Below, one piece after another: positions 28,961 through 39,298 of a DNA stretch of 64,000 nucleotides. The position numbers were made by a program, and so were the translations under genes. Source of the DNA: Gallionellaceae bacterium (GTDB taxonomy: Bacteria; Pseudomonadota; Gammaproteobacteria; Burkholderiales; Thiobacillaceae); NCBI GenBank assembly GCA_028714875.1, contig JAQTLN010000007.1:1-64000 (forward strand), read 5' to 3'. Every line of letters begins with the position of its first letter. Within the stretch, counting starts at the first letter, position 1. The notes below the pieces were generated by a model. It did no database searches and had not been told where the DNA came from. It saw only the letters and a list, made by a program, of their open reading frames with translations.

Positions 28961-29024
28961 ACACGCATTGGTCGGCGGGTGACGTGAGCGTGGGTGACTG
29001 CCGTTTGCATGACCGGGGTGCGAC

Positions 29025-29122
29025 TCCCCCCTTTTTCAAAGGGGGGCTGGGGGGGATTTCTGGGGCGGTCGCTCAGGCCAACGTCGCTAAATCCCCCTCG
29101 ATCCCCCTTTGGAAAAGGGGGA
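29025..29122. repeat. Repeat family A downstream of atpG, copy 2
   Basis: CCCCCCTTTTTCAAAGGGGGG, CTGGGGGGGATTTCTGGGGC, spacer ending AACGTCGCTAAATCCCC, then CCCCCTTTGGAAAAGGGGG. The 500 bases between atpG and hppA hold only these two copies, a further decayed piece near 29175, and the hppA terminator; no gene was seen. Confidence 0.9.
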
Positions 29123-29249
29123 AGCCACTCTCCCCAGCCTCTTCACTCATATCACCAGCTACCGCGAAATAGCCTTTGATAAAGGGGGAAGTTGCCTCAG
29201 TCAGCGCTCCATGCGTTTTAAAAACCTGGCTCGCGCACAGCCACAAATA

Positions 29250-29277
29250 AAACGGGCCGGCAAAAGCCGGCCCGTTT
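29250..29277 (-). terminator. Rho-independent terminator of hppA
   Basis: AAACGGGCCGGC (29250-29261), loop of four, GCCGGCCCGTTT (29266-29277): a perfect 12-base stem. On the minus strand it is followed by TTTATTT. It lies 23 bases past the hppA end. Confidence 0.9.
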
Positions 29278-29299
29278 CACTTGCTGAGGCGGTTCAGGA

Positions 29300-31357
29300 T
29301 CAAACGATCAGCGGCACGATCATCAGTGCGACGATGTTGATGATCTTGATCAGCGGGTTGACGGCGGGGCCGGCGGTGTCCTTGTAGGGATCGCCGACGG
29401 TGTCGCCGGTTACCGCGGCTTTGTGGGCCTCGGAGCCTTTGCCGCCGAAGTTGCCTTCTTCGATGTACTTCTTGGCGTTATCCCAGGCGCCGCCGCCGGT
29501 GGTCATGGAGATGGCGACGAAGATGCCGGTGATGATGGTGCCGACCAGGACGCCACCCAGGGCTTGCGCGCCGAGGGTGAGGCCGACGATCACGGGAACC
29601 GCGACCGGCAGCAGGGAGGGAACGATCATTTCCTTGATGGCGGCCTTGGTCAGCATGTCGACGCAGGTGCCGTATTCCGGCTTGGCCGTGCCTTTCATGA
29701 TGCCGGGGATTTCCTTGAACTGGCGACGCACTTCCACCACCACGGAACCGGCGGCGCGGCCGACGGCTTCCATACCCATCGCGGCGAACAGGTAGGGCAC
29801 CATGCCGCCGATGAACAGGCCGATGATGACCATGTGGTTGGACAGGTCGAAGCTCATGGCCTGGGCCAGGGGGTTGGTCAGCAGTGCCTTGGCATTGATC
29901 GCGTGGGTGTAGTCGGCGAACAGAACCAGGGCGGCGAGGCCGGCGGAACCGATGGCGTAACCCTTGGTGACGGCCTTGGTGGTGTTGCCCACGGCGTCGA
30001 GGGGGTCGGTGATGTTGCGGATGCTCTCATCGAGACCGGCCATTTCGGCGATGCCGCCGGCGTTGTCGGTGATCGGGCCGTAGGCGTCGAGGGCGACGAT
30101 GATGCCGGCCATGGACAGCATGGAGGTGGCGGCGATGGCGATGCCGTAGAGGCCGGCCAGGTCATAAGCACCCCAGATGGCGGCGCAGACGGCGAGTACG
30201 GGAGCGGCGGTGGACTTCATCGAGACGCCCAGGCCGGCGATCACGTTGGTGCCGTGGCCGGTGGTGGAGGCTTCCGCGATGTGGCGCACCGGGCTGAATT
30301 CAGTCGCGGTGTAGTACTCGGTGATCCACACCATGGCCGCGGTCAGGCCGAGGCCGATGAGGGTGGCGAGGTACAGGTTCATTGAGGACACCAGGTGGCC
30401 GTCGATCATCACGCCTTCGCCCATCATGCGGGTGGTGATGGGGTAGAAGGCGACGGCGGCGAGGCCACCGGAGACGATCAGGCCGCGATACAGCGCGTTC
30501 ATGATCTTGCCGCCTTCACGCGCCTTCACGAAGTAGGTGCCGACGATGGAGGCGATGATGGCGAAACCGCCCAGCACCAGCGGGTAGATGACCGCTTCGG
30601 GGGAGCCGGTGATCATCAGGCCGCCCAGCAGCATGGTGGCGATGATGGTGACGGCGTAGGTCTCGAACAGGTCGGCGGCCATACCGGCGCAGTCACCGAC
30701 GTTGTCACCGACGTTGTCGGCGATCACGGCGGGGTTGCGCGGGTCGTCTTCGGGGATGCCGGCTTCGACCTTGCCCACCAGATCGGCGCCGACGTCAGCG
30801 CCCTTGGTGAAGATGCCGCCACCAAGTCGGGCGAAGATGGAGATCAGCGAGCCGCCGAAGGCCAGGCCGACCAGGGCGTGAGTCGCGTCGGACGTGCTGG
30901 CGCCCATATACAGGGTGAGGACGGCGAAGTAGCCGGCCACGCCCAGCAGGCCGAGGCCAACCACCAGCAGGCCGGTGATGGCGCCACCCTTGAAGGCGAC
31001 GTTCAGCGCGGCGTTGAGGCCTTGCTTGGCGGCCTCGGCGGTACGCACGTTGGCGCGCACCGAGACGTTCATGCCGATATAGCCGGTGAGGCCGGACAGG
31101 AAGGCGCCGAGGGCGAAGCCGACGGCGGTTTTCCAACCCAGAGCGGCATAAATGGCAACCAGCAGAATCGCGCCAACGATGCCGATGGTGGTGTATTGCC
31201 GGTTCAGATAGGCCTGCGCGCCTTCCTGCACGGCCGCCGCGATTTCTCGCATGCGGTCGTTGCCGGTGGGCAGTGACACGATCCATTTGATCGACATGAT
31301 CCCGTACAGCAGTGCGAGCACTGCCGCCACGAGGGCGAACATCAGTCCTTCATTCAT
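29300..31357 (-). CDS. hppA: Membrane-bound proton-translocating pyrophosphatase, K+-independent type
   Basis: 685 residues, about 16 membrane helices. Substrate site motifs are present: [39 protein letters not shown] and [12 protein letters not shown]. Lys461 in [10 protein letters not shown] is the residue that marks K+-independent H+-PPases (Ala in the K+-dependent type). It hydrolyses PPi and pumps protons across the inner membrane. TAGGAGA precedes the start. It is the last gene of the kdsB-adk-pfp-hppA group, matching the link of pfp and hpp known in methanotrophs. Confidence 0.96.
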   Translation of the reverse strand: MNEGLMFALVAAVLALLYGIMSIKWIVSLPTGNDRMREIAAAVQEGAQAYLNRQYTTIGIVGAILLVAIYAALGWKTAVGFALGAFLSGLTGYIGMNVSVRANVRTAEAAKQGLNAALNVAFKGGAITGLLVVGLGLLGVAGYFAVLTLYMGASTSDATHALVGLAFGGSLISIFARLGGGIFTKGADVGADLVGKVEAGIPEDDPRNPAVIADNVGDNVGDCAGMAADLFETYAVTIIATMLLGGLMITGSPEAVIYPLVLGGFAIIASIVGTYFVKAREGGKIMNALYRGLIVSGGLAAVAFYPITTRMMGEGVMIDGHLVSSMNLYLATLIGLGLTAAMVWITEYYTATEFSPVRHIAEASTTGHGTNVIAGLGVSMKSTAAPVLAVCAAIWGAYDLAGLYGIAIAATSMLSMAGIIVALDAYGPITDNAGGIAEMAGLDESIRNITDPLDAVGNTTKAVTKGYAIGSAGLAALVLFADYTHAINAKALLTNPLAQAMSFDLSNHMVIIGLFIGGMVPYLFAAMGMEAVGRAAGSVVVEVRRQFKEIPGIMKGTAKPEYGTCVDMLTKAAIKEMIVPSLLPVAVPVIVGLTLGAQALGGVLVGTIITGIFVAISMTTGGGAWDNAKKYIEEGNFGGKGSEAHKAAVTGDTVGDPYKDTAGPAVNPLIKIINIVALMIVPLIV

Positions 31358-31483
31358 CGCTTCATCTCCTAGAAAGGCACCAAGTTACATTTGAGAAAAA
31401 CGTTGCGCCGCACAGGGCTCTCCCCCCGCTGTGGGACTTCCGTTACCGCCTGGCTTGGGCCAGGTCTCGATTTAAAAACCGAT

Positions 31484-31505
31484 CCGCCACCCCGATAGGT
31501 GGCGG
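31484..31505 (-). terminator. Probable terminator after the 72-residue ORF
   Basis: CCGCCACC (31484-31491) pairs with GGTGGCGG (31498-31505); on the minus strand it is followed by GATCGGTTTTTAAA. Confidence 0.75.
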
Positions 31506-31510
31506 CGAAA

Positions 31511-31729
31511 TTACATGTTCTTGCCCAACGCCAACCCGCCCTCGAAACGAGTGCCACGCTCGAAGCCGAAGATCTGTTCCAGATGCATTTCCTGGATCAG
31601 GCCATCGACCGCCGCCTGGCCGTATTCCTTCTGTACTTCGGAAAGAATCAGCTTGGCCGAGTTGGCGTTGTAGAAGCCGCCGAAGTCGGCTTGCACTTTC
31701 AACAGTTCTCGGGCGCGAGTGAGGGTCAT
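31511..31729 (-). CDS. Small unknown protein in the PPi cluster
   Basis: 72 residues, mostly helical and acidic at the centre: SAKLILSEVQKEYGQAAVDG, then EQIFGFERGTRFEGG at the C-terminus. No membrane segment, signal or metal motif is visible. It is bracketed by its own terminator-like hairpins at 31484-31505 and 31746-31782, and lies between pfp and hppA on the same strand. Family not recognised; the clean frame and context support a real gene. Confidence 0.65.
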   Translation of the reverse strand: MTLTRARELLKVQADFGGFYNANSAKLILSEVQKEYGQAAVDGLIQEMHLEQIFGFERGTRFEGGLALGKNM

Positions 31730-31745
31730 TGGGGCGTGAAAGTAA

Positions 31746-31782
31746 TCAAGGGCGCGAGTGAGGTAAACCCGCGCCCTTGATA
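31746..31782 (-). terminator. Hairpin after pfp, possible terminator or attenuator
   Basis: ATCAAGGGCGCG (31746-31757) pairs perfectly with CGCGCCCTTGAT (31771-31782). It starts about 12 bases past the pfp stop; the T-tract on the minus strand is weak (TACTTTC). Confidence 0.65.
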
Positions 31783-31793
31783 TTGGTTAAGCC

Positions 31794-33047
31794 TTACAGC
31801 TTGAATTCCGGCAGTTTTTTCGCCACGGCCTGGTTCTTCAGGGTGACGTACTTGGGCAGGCCGTTTTCGTAGGCGGGATAGTCCTCGCCCTGAATCAGGC
31901 CGGACAGGTAGTTGCGGCACTTGTCGGTGATGCCGTAGCCGTCCTCACTGATGAAGTCGCGCGGCATGAATTTCTCCACGTTGGCCACATCCTTCAGTTC
32001 GGCGGCGCCGATTTCCCATTTGTAGGGGGTATCGGACAGACGCACGACGGTGGGCATCACCGAGTTCCGGCCTTCCAGCGCCAGGTTGACGGCGGCTTCG
32101 CCCAGGGCGTAAGCCTGTTCCACGTCAGTCTTGGAGGCGATATGGCGGGCGGCGCGTTGCAGGTAGTCGGCCACGGCCCAATGGAACTTGTAGCCCAGCG
32201 CGTCCTTGATCATGTTGGCGACCACGGGCGCGGCGCCGCCCAGTTGGGCATGGCCGAAGGCGTCACGGGTGCCCTGTTCGGCGAGGAACTTGCCGTCCGG
32301 GTAATGGCAGCCTTCCGAGACCACGATGGTGCAGAAACCGTGCTCTTTCACGTTGGCATCGACCTTGGCCAGGAACTTGGCCTGGTCGAACTCGATTTCC
32401 GGGAACAGGATGACGACCGGGATGCCCTGGTCGGCGACCAGACCACCGGCGGCGGCGATCCAGCCGGCGTGGCGGCCCATCACTTCGACCACGAAGATCT
32501 TGGTGGAGGTCTTGGCCATCGACTTCACGTCGAACGAGGCTTCCAGGGTGGACACGGCGATGTACTTGGCGACCGAGCCGAAGCCGGGGCAGCAATCGGT
32601 GATGGGCAGATCGTTGTCCACGGTCTTGGGCACATGGATGGCCTGGATGGGATAGCCCATCGCTTCTGCCAGTTGCGAGACCTTGAAGCAGGTGTCGGCG
32701 GAGTCGCCGCCACCGTTGTAGAAGAAGTAGCCGATGTCGTGGGCTTTGAAGATTTCGATCAGGCGTTCGTATTCACGTTTGTTGGCTTCCAGGCTCTTCA
32801 GCTTGAAGCGACAGGAGCCGAAGGCGCCGGAGGGGGTGGAACGCAGCGCGGCGATGTCGGCGTCGGACTCGGCGGCGGTGTCGATCAGGTCTTCGGTCAG
32901 GGCGCCGATGATGCCGTTGCGGCCGGCATAGACGGTGCCGATCTTGTCGGCGTGCTTGCGGGCGGTCTCGATGACGCCGCAGGCGGAAGCGTTGATGACG
33001 GCGGTGACACCGCCGGATTGTGCATAAAAGGCGTTTTTCTTGGTCAT
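31794..33047 (-). CDS. pfp: Pyrophosphate-dependent 6-phosphofructokinase
   Basis: 417 residues. NGGGDS (Asp115) and PKTVDND (Lys141, with catalytic Asp144 and Asp146) are the residues that distinguish PPi-dependent from ATP-dependent PFKs. MGRHAGWIAA follows as the sugar-phosphate site. The enzyme interconverts fructose-6-P plus PPi and fructose-1,6-bisphosphate plus Pi reversibly; relatives in methanotrophs also act on sedoheptulose phosphates. AAGGAGAG precedes the start. It sits with adk and hppA, suggesting joint handling of PPi. Confidence 0.95.
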   Translation of the reverse strand: MTKKNAFYAQSGGVTAVINASACGVIETARKHADKIGTVYAGRNGIIGALTEDLIDTAAESDADIAALRSTPSGAFGSCRFKLKSLEANKREYERLIEIFKAHDIGYFFYNGGGDSADTCFKVSQLAEAMGYPIQAIHVPKTVDNDLPITDCCPGFGSVAKYIAVSTLEASFDVKSMAKTSTKIFVVEVMGRHAGWIAAAGGLVADQGIPVVILFPEIEFDQAKFLAKVDANVKEHGFCTIVVSEGCHYPDGKFLAEQGTRDAFGHAQLGGAAPVVANMIKDALGYKFHWAVADYLQRAARHIASKTDVEQAYALGEAAVNLALEGRNSVMPTVVRLSDTPYKWEIGAAELKDVANVEKFMPRDFISEDGYGITDKCRNYLSGLIQGEDYPAYENGLPKYVTLKNQAVAKKLPEFKL

Positions 33048-33069
33048 GGAACTCTCCTTGATTCAGAAA

Positions 33070-33096
33070 AAACGCGGCTGCATCGCGGCCGCGTTT
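33070..33096 (-). terminator. Hairpin upstream of pfp, terminator for the 116-residue ORF
   Basis: AAACGCGGC (33070-33078) pairs with GCCGCGTTT (33088-33096); the minus strand continues TTTTTTCTGAA. It separates the adk-ORF pair from pfp, so the cluster may be made of several transcripts. Confidence 0.8.
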
Positions 33097-33111
33097 AAAA
33101 AATGGGGGGGA

Positions 33112-33462
33112 TCAGCGTATGCCGGCTTCGGCGGCACGCTTGGCGTGGGCGGCTTCCTGCACCTTGAGCAAGGTGATCAGGCAGTCGCCGAGGTTGTCGT
33201 ATTCTTCCTGGCCGGTGCCGAAACGGTCTTTGACGGAATAGAAGAACATGGCCCGGTAAGCCGCCAGGCCGGTTTTGGACAGCACGAAAGCGCAGCCGTC
33301 CTCTTTCCAGTACAGCGCCGGACACAGCGCGAGTTCCCGGTCTCCTTGTGAAAGACGGATTTCCGTTTCAACGATCTGAACTTGGATGTCGCGGCCGAAA
33401 CGCTCCTTGAGGTAGGCGTGCGTCAGCGACAGGTCGGATTCAGAGAAACCGGGGATGCTCAT
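33112..33462 (-). CDS. Conserved-looking unknown protein between adk and pfp
   Basis: 116 residues, soluble, no signal or membrane segment. Noted stretches: DLSLTHAYLKERFGRDIQVQ, CPALYWKEDGCAFVLSKTGL, FFYSVKDRFGTGQEEYDNLG. Its ATG at 33462 is only two bases from the adk stop, so the two are cotranscribed. Family not recognised. The two Cys and two Trp/Tyr-rich stretches do not make a known motif. Confidence 0.72.
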   Translation of the reverse strand: MSIPGFSESDLSLTHAYLKERFGRDIQVQIVETEIRLSQGDRELALCPALYWKEDGCAFVLSKTGLAAYRAMFFYSVKDRFGTGQEEYDNLGDCLITLLKVQEAAHAKRAAEAGIR

Positions 33463-33464
33463 AC

Positions 33465-34142
<678 letters not shown>

Positions 34143-34318
34143 TTAAATCAGTCCCTTGCGGGATGGGTTGGATAGCTACAGAAAAACCAGAGCGGGCGGT
34201 AGGGTATGCGTCCGGCCGGGTCAGGAACACTCAATTTTTTGTATTTGGTTATAAGGTCAGGTTATTGAGAACCATTTGCTGCGCTGCAATATGGCGCGAC
34301 TCCGCGAGGTGGCGCCCG

Positions 34319-35167
34319 TCAGGCCTGATTTCGCGCGAGGAACAGCGCCCTCACTTTTTCCAGATCTTCCGGCGTGTCCACCCCCGGCGGCATGGCATCG
34401 GCGGCCTCGATCACCATGATGCGGTGTCCGTGCCAGAGCGCGCGCAGTTGTTCCAGAGACTCGAATTCCTCGATCGCGGGCCGCGATAGCGTCGGATAGG
34501 TTTTGAGGAAGCCTACGCGGTAGGCATAAAGCCCAATGTGGCGGGCGATGGGAAGGCGCTCGGGTATGACTCCCCTCTCCCCCCGGGAGAGAGGGGGCAA
34601 CGCTGAATTCACCGCTGTTCCCTCTCCCCGGCCCTCCCCCGGGGGGGGAGGGAGATTGGCCCAGGCATCCCTTGCCCAGGGTATCGGCGCGCGCGAGAAG
34701 TAGAGGGCGTAGCCATGCTTGTCGGTAACTACTTTCACCACGTTGGGGTTGAACGCCTCGGCCGCGTCGTGGATGCGGTGGCAGACGGTGGCCATGGCTG
34801 CGTCCGGGTGGGCGAACAGGGCCATGGCCACGGCATGGATCAGAGCCGGGTCGATCAGCGGTTCGTCGCCTTGCACGTTGACCACCACGGCATCGTCGGG
34901 CCAGCCCAGGCGTTGCGCCACTTCCGCCAGACGATCGCTGCCGGAGGCGCAATCGGGGGAAGTCATCACGGCGGCAAAGCCCTGTGCCGCGACGGCGGCG
35001 GCGACACCTTCGTCATCCGTCGCCACCCACACCCCGGCCGCGCCGCTGGCCGCCGCGCGTTCGGCCACGCGCACCACCATCGGTTTGCCGTGGATGTCGG
35101 CGAGCGGTTTGCCGGGCAGGCGGGTGGAGGCGTAACGGGCGGGAATGACGGCAAAGAAGGCGGACAT
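34319..35167 (-). CDS. kdsB: 3-deoxy-manno-octulosonate cytidylyltransferase with in-frame repeat insertion
   Basis: 282 residues from [20 protein letters not shown]; the usual length is about 250. The CTP site and VWVATDDE.. [11 protein letters not shown] motifs are intact. Residues ~172-199 ([12 protein letters not shown].. PPLSRGERG) come from a family B repeat inserted between IPWARDAW and the conserved [12 protein letters not shown]. In the known fold this is a surface loop near the dimer region. The enzyme activates Kdo for lipopolysaccharide synthesis and is normally essential. It precedes adk with a 188-base gap that shows nothing recognised. Confidence 0.93.
   Translation of the reverse strand: MSAFFAVIPARYASTRLPGKPLADIHGKPMVVRVAERAAASGAAGVWVATDDEGVAAAVAAQGFAAVMTSPDCASGSDRLAEVAQRLGWPDDAVVVNVQGDEPLIDPALIHAVAMALFAHPDAAMATVCHRIHDAAEAFNPNVVKVVTDKHGYALYFSRAPIPWARDAWANLPPPPGEGRGEGTAVNSALPPLSRGERGVIPERLPIARHIGLYAYRVGFLKTYPTLSRPAIEEFESLEQLRALWHGHRIMVIEAADAMPPGVDTPEDLEKVRALFLARNQA
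34571..34653. repeat. Repeat family B inside kdsB, in frame
   Basis: CCCCTCTCCCCCCGGGAGAG and CCTCTCCCCGGCCCTCCCCC with GGGGGGGAGGGAG, separated by a spacer of about 30 bases. Confidence 0.85.
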
Positions 35168-35276
35168 GGTTGATGGGCTGAAAACGCGACGCGGCATTGT
35201 ACGGGCTGCGCCTTCATGGCTAACCCCCGCGCACGGCTCAAGTTTTTCGCGCCGCCGGTCGATAAGGCCGGCAATC

Positions 35277-36506
35277 ATGTTCACCGCGACCCCTCCCGCC
35301 ACCATGAACCCGCAACTGCCTCGCCTTATGACCCGGCAATTGATCGCCGGTTTCGCGTTGCTCATCGTGCTGATGGGCGGCCTGATCGGGCACGCGGTGT
35401 GGCATATCAGCGATCTGAAGGAACGCATGCGCGACATCGTCGAGCAACGCTTTCGCAAGATTCAGCTCGCCACCGATTTGCAGGAGGCTTCATACAATCG
35501 CCATAGTGCTCTGGTCTATCAGGCCGTGTCGCGCGACGCCTTCGAGCGTGACGATTACTTTCAGCAATACATCAAGTGGGGCTATCAGGTCGGCCTGGCG
35601 CGCTCCAACTTGAAATCGTTGCCGCTGGACGTTTTCGAGCGCAACAACCTGTTTCGTCAGGACAGCCTGGTGGGGCAGATCATCGATGAGCAGGAAACCA
35701 TCAGCGACCTGGCGGCGCGCGGTCTGAAGGAAGAAGCCTTGACCCGACTGGCCACGGATCTGCGCCCGCTCAATCTTGGATACACCGAGACCGTGGAAGC
35801 TCTGCGCCGGCACGAGCGCGACCTCATCCGCGCCGCGCTGGAGCAGACACAACATGCGACACAGAACGCCATTACCCTGCATCTGACCCTGGGTGGGGTT
35901 CTGATCTTGCTCGCCGTGCTGATTTCCGAAACCACTCGGCGCCTGTTGCGGCGCCATGCTTTGACCATCTTCGAGCAGATGCACCAGTTGGAGCGGGCGG
36001 GTACCCAGCTCGAACATGAGGCCACGCATGACCCGCTCACCGGCCTGGCCAACCGTGTGCTGTTTTATCGCCGTCTCGAAGAGGCCATGGTGCACGCGGC
36101 GGAAGAGGATTTCTCGCTGGCCGTCATGTACATCGATCTGGACGATTTCAAACAGGTCAATGACGTGCATGGCCACGCTGTCGGCGATGCCTTGCTCCAG
36201 GCCGTGGCTGACCGTCTGCATCATGTGCTGCGGGTAGCCGACACGGCGGCGCGCCTGGGTGGGGATGAATTCGCGCTGTTGTTTGTCGGTGTCCAGGAAA
36301 CCAGCGAATGCCCGCCCCTGTGCGCCAAGGTGGAAAAGGAGATCGCCCGTCCGTTGGAGGTCGAGGGCCTCAGCCTGACACCGGCGTGCAGCATCGGCTA
36401 CGCCCTCTACCCGCGCGACGGCCGCACGCTGGATACCCTGCTCAACACGGCCGACGCGCGGATGTATCAGGTCAAGCGGGCAAGAAAGGAAGGGCGGGCG
36501 ATGTAG
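35277..36506 (+). CDS. Membrane-anchored diguanylate cyclase (GGDEF)
   Basis: 409 residues from ATG 35277 (AAGG nine bases upstream); ATG 35304 is an alternative. Two membrane helices (about 25-45 and 203-220) flank a ~155-residue helical sensor region. The GGDEF domain follows with [20 protein letters not shown] and an intact GGDEF at about 328-332. An inhibitory I-site RVAD lies five residues upstream (about 319-322), so product inhibition by c-di-GMP is expected. It makes cyclic di-GMP from GTP. The TAG stop is formed by a family C repeat. The gene is divergent from kdsB. Confidence 0.9.
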   Translation: MFTATPPATMNPQLPRLMTRQLIAGFALLIVLMGGLIGHAVWHISDLKERMRDIVEQRFRKIQLATDLQEASYNRHSALVYQAVSRDAFERDDYFQQYIKWGYQVGLARSNLKSLPLDVFERNNLFRQDSLVGQIIDEQETISDLAARGLKEEALTRLATDLRPLNLGYTETVEALRRHERDLIRAALEQTQHATQNAITLHLTLGGVLILLAVLISETTRRLLRRHALTIFEQMHQLERAGTQLEHEATHDPLTGLANRVLFYRRLEEAMVHAAEEDFSLAVMYIDLDDFKQVNDVHGHAVGDALLQAVADRLHHVLRVADTAARLGGDEFALLFVGVQETSECPPLCAKVEKEIARPLEVEGLSLTPACSIGYALYPRDGRTLDTLLNTADARMYQVKRARKEGRAM

Positions 36507-36646
36507 CGCGGGCGTCCCGCCTGCCTCCTCCTTCTGATCAGGCCCACGAGGCAGGCGAGACGCCCGCGCTACAGGTGGGCCTCCGGCGTCGCCACGGCTA
36601 ATGGACATTTAGGGTTGAAACAGCTGGCGGGAAGCCGGCGCTACAA
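36502..36646. repeat. Repeat family C: full copy plus a half copy at the cobS end
   Basis: Full palindrome 36502-36574 (TGTAGCGCGGGCGTCCCGCC.. GATCAGG.. GGCGAGACGCCCGCGCTACA). Half copy 36624-36646 (GGCGGGAAGCCGGCGCTACA). The first supplies the stop of the GGDEF gene, the second that of cobS. Confidence 0.88.
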
Positions 36647-37345
36647 CACCAGCGCCAGCAGCAGCCCGCTCTCCACCCACTCCACCCCCGCGCCCAGCGC
36701 GTCCCCCGTCATGCCACCCAGGCGCGCGCGCAGATAGGCGCGCCAGCCAAGAATCAAAAGCGGCGCGGCCAGCAGGGCGGGTGCCTGGATACTTGCCAGG
36801 GCCAGTAGCGCGGCCCACAAACCCACTCCACGCAAGCCGATGTTCCAGGCGAAGCGCTCGCCCAAACCCGGCTTGAGCGACGGCAATCGCGCCCAGAGCA
36901 GCGGACCCAGGCGCGCCCACGCGGGAATCAGCAGGAGCGGCCAGAACAGTCCGGCCTTGGCCAGCAGCATCAGCAACACCAGCTTGCTCAGGAGTTGCAT
37001 CCCCAGCGCGGTGACGCCGAACACGCCCAGATGCGGGTCGGCCAGCACCGCGAGCAGGCGATCCTTGTCACCATGCGCCGCGCCCAGGGCGTCGGCGAGA
37101 TCGGCGAGGCCGTCGAGATGCAGTGCCCCGGTCAAGCCGACCCAGGCCAGCAAGCCGAGTAGGGCGCCCAACCAGGGGTCGATTTGCGTTCCCAACCACA
37201 CCATCGCCGCCAGCAGCGCGCCGAGCAACAGCCCCACCAGCGGGAACCAGACCGCCGCGCGCGCCAGTTCCTCCGCCTTGAAATTCGCCAAAGTGGGCGT
37301 CGGCAGCCGGGTGAGGAACTGGATGGCGAGGATCAGGCCGCGCAT
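36641..37345 (-). CDS. cobS: Adenosylcobinamide-GDP ribazoletransferase (cobalamin synthase)
   Basis: 234 residues, polytopic membrane protein. The family motif is GALHLDGLADLADALGA, with the Asp/His metal site, and later LGGMTGDALGAG. It joins adenosylcobinamide-GDP and alpha-ribazole(-phosphate) to make adenosylcobalamin(-phosphate), the last ring-to-loop step at the inner membrane. Its TAG stop is the start of a family C half repeat. It ends the minus-strand B12 gene run. Confidence 0.93.
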   Translation of the reverse strand: MRGLILAIQFLTRLPTPTLANFKAEELARAAVWFPLVGLLLGALLAAMVWLGTQIDPWLGALLGLLAWVGLTGALHLDGLADLADALGAAHGDKDRLLAVLADPHLGVFGVTALGMQLLSKLVLLMLLAKAGLFWPLLLIPAWARLGPLLWARLPSLKPGLGERFAWNIGLRGVGLWAALLALASIQAPALLAAPLLILGWRAYLRARLGGMTGDALGAGVEWVESGLLLALVL

Positions 37346-37414
37346 GTCTGCTCGTATGGTTCGTGGGATGGGTTGGCGAAGGGTAGGTGCTTCATCAAAG
37401 CGCGGCGAAACCCA

Positions 37415-38077
37415 TCAAGCTTCGTGGACAGCGTTCAACGACAACAAAATCGGCGCCTCGCCGGTCAGCAGTGAGACCTGGAAATGCGCGGCTTCCGGCA
37501 GGGCGATCCGGTAAACGTGGGAGGCGGGCAGGCCGAGCAGCTCGATTAGCAGCGCGCGCATGACGCCGGCATGGGTGACCAGCAGGCGTCGGCCGCCGCC
37601 GGCGCCGGTGAGCCATTCTTCCCAACCCGCACGCACGCGCCGGCGCGCCTCGATCAGGTTTTCGCCACCGGGCGCGGCCACGTTACCCGCGGAGGAGCGG
37701 AACAGCGCGTGCTCGATCGGATTGCGCTTCGCCGCCTCTTCCGGTGTCAGGCCTTCCCATTCACCGAAGGCGATTTCCTGGAAGGCCGGCGACATGTGTA
37801 GCGGCACACCATGGCGTTCCGCCAGATGTTGCGCGAACACTTGGCAGCGCAGCGCGGGAGAGCTGGCAATGGCGTCAATCGCGGTCAAGCCCGCTCCCAC
37901 GGCGCTTTCCATCTGCTTCCAGCCGAGTTCGGACAGCGGGTCATCCTGGCGGCCGCGATAGACGAATGGCCGGCCCGCCACCTCGCCGTGGCGCAGCACG
38001 GTGACGACGGTGGCACCTTCGATCGTCGTTGGTCGCAGGCAAGATGCCTGCGCTACATAGGCGGCTGGTTCAGCCAT
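37415..38077 (-). CDS. cobC: Alpha-ribazole phosphatase-like histidine phosphatase
   Basis: 220 residues. The RHGE motif ([15 protein letters not shown]), a central [15 protein letters not shown] and the second His in [13 protein letters not shown] define the histidine phosphatase superfamily; context makes it CobC. It removes the phosphate from alpha-ribazole-5'-P or adenosylcobalamin-5'-P. Residues ~6-15 (YVAQASCLR) are encoded by a short family C palindrome at 38030-38060. The ancestral start was probably nearer VVTVLRHGE. It overlaps the cobT end by eight bases. Confidence 0.88.
   Translation of the reverse strand: MAEPAAYVAQASCLRPTTIEGATVVTVLRHGEVAGRPFVYRGRQDDPLSELGWKQMESAVGAGLTAIDAIASSPALRCQVFAQHLAERHGVPLHMSPAFQEIAFGEWEGLTPEEAAKRNPIEHALFRSSAGNVAAPGGENLIEARRRVRAGWEEWLTGAGGGRRLLVTHAGVMRALLIELLGLPASHVYRIALPEAAHFQVSLLTGEAPILLSLNAVHEA
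38030..38060. repeat. Repeat family C, short copy coding for the cobC N-terminus
   Basis: GTCGCAGGCAAGATGCCTGC followed by GCTACATA; read on the minus strand as TATGTAGCGCAGGC. Confidence 0.75.
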
Positions 38078-39224
38078 GCCGGGTTCCCGCGCTCACCCCC
38101 GCTTCCGCGAACGTCGCCATGCCGCCATGCAGTTCGCAAGCCAGGCGCAGCAACGGCAGCGCCGTCGCCGCGCCGCTGCCTTCGCCCAGACGCATCTCCA
38201 AACGCAGCAGCGGATGAGCATCAAGGGCGGCGAGCAAGCGGGCATGGCCGGGTTCCGCCGAGGCGTGGGCGAACAACAACCAGTCGCGCACGCCGGCATT
38301 CATCCGGCAGGCCGCCAGGGCGGCGGCAGTGGTGATAAAACCATCCACCAGCACCGGCAAACCCTGCTGCGCGCAGGCGATGTAAGCGCCCGCCAGCGCC
38401 GCGATCTCGAAACCGCCGAGGCAGCGCAGCGCGGCATGGGCGAGGTCTACAGTCCCCCCCTTTGCCAAAGGGGGGCTAGGGGGGATTTCAAGCGTCGCCT
38501 CGGTGCTACCCGAATAAATCCCCCCCGGCCCCCCTTTGGCAAAGGGGGGGGCGAACCCGTGCAACTCCAATCCTCGGTCGATCACCGCCGCCTTGTGGCT
38601 CACCCCGCCGGCGTCCAGCCCGGTGCCCGGCCCCGCCAGTTCAATTCCCGGCAGGCCCAGCAGCGCGCAGGCCAGGGCCGCCGCTGACGTGGTGTTGCCG
38701 ATGCCCATCTCACCGCCGATGAACAGGTCACTGCCGAAGGTGATCGAGCGCTTCACCGTGGCGCGGCCCAGGTTCAGGCAATGCACCAGTTGCGCCTCGC
38801 TCATGGCCGGGCCTAGCGTGAAGTTGGCGCTGCCGTCGCCGGCCTTGGCCCAGAGCACGCCGGGCATTTGCGCGGGCGCCAGGGTGCCGGCGTCCACCAC
38901 TTCGAGACGGGCGCCGGCCGCGCGCGCCAACACGGATATCGCCGCGCCGCCGTTGACGAAGTTAGCCAGCATCTGTTGCGTCACCGCCTGCGGGAACGCC
39001 GACACGCCTTCCGCCACCACGCCGTGGTCACCCGCGAATATCGTGATCCAGGGATGGTCTATGCGCGGTTTTACTCGGTATTGCATGGCCGCCAGTTCCA
39101 CCGCCAGCTGTTCCAGGCGGCCCAGGCTGCCGGGCGGCTTGGTCAGGTTGTCCTGGCGCAGGCGGGCGACCGCGCGGGCCGATTCATCGAGGGGTTTGAC
39201 GGGTTGTTGCCACCAGAGGGTCAT
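38070..39224 (-). CDS. cobT: Nicotinate-nucleotide-dimethylbenzimidazole phosphoribosyltransferase with in-frame repeat insertion
   Basis: 384 residues; the family is about 350. The N-terminus ([20 protein letters not shown]), the phosphate-binding [13 protein letters not shown] and the C-terminal [17 protein letters not shown] are conserved. Residues ~225-258 ([14 protein letters not shown].. [10 protein letters not shown]) are a family A repeat translated in frame, sitting before the conserved [11 protein letters not shown] segment. CobT activates the lower-ligand base to alpha-ribazole phosphate. The insertion is in a region that packs near the active site, so activity is worth checking. 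Confidence 0.93.
   Translation of the reverse strand: MTLWWQQPVKPLDESARAVARLRQDNLTKPPGSLGRLEQLAVELAAMQYRVKPRIDHPWITIFAGDHGVVAEGVSAFPQAVTQQMLANFVNGGAAISVLARAAGARLEVVDAGTLAPAQMPGVLWAKAGDGSANFTLGPAMSEAQLVHCLNLGRATVKRSITFGSDLFIGGEMGIGNTTSAAALACALLGLPGIELAGPGTGLDAGGVSHKAAVIDRGLELHGFAPPFAKGGPGGIYSGSTEATLEIPPSPPLAKGGTVDLAHAALRCLGGFEIAALAGAYIACAQQGLPVLVDGFITTAAALAACRMNAGVRDWLLFAHASAEPGHARLLAALDAHPLLRLEMRLGEGSGAATALPLLRLACELHGGMATFAEAGVSAGTRHG
38453..38551. repeat. Repeat family A inside cobT, in frame
   Basis: Complete nested element: CCCCCCCTTTGCCAAAGGGG, CTAGGGGGGATTTC, spacer, AAATCCCCCCCGGCCCCCC, TTTGGCAAAGGGGGG. Confidence 0.92.
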
Positions 39225-39246
39225 GGTCGAGATTCCAGTTCGATTT

Positions 39247-39298
39247 GTAGGTCAGATTGGCGCGCAGCGACTACCTGACGCCGCAACGCCAGGTTGCG
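39247..39298. repeat. Repeat family D at the cobU 3' end
   Basis: GTAGGTCAGATTGGCGCGCA with CGACTACCTGACG and CAACGCCAGGTTGCG; it codes the last residues of cobU. Confidence 0.78.

Noticed and set aside
30395-31276. Plus-strand frame opposite hppA
   Set aside because: His/Gly/Asp-rich shadow; hppA is fully conserved on the minus strand.
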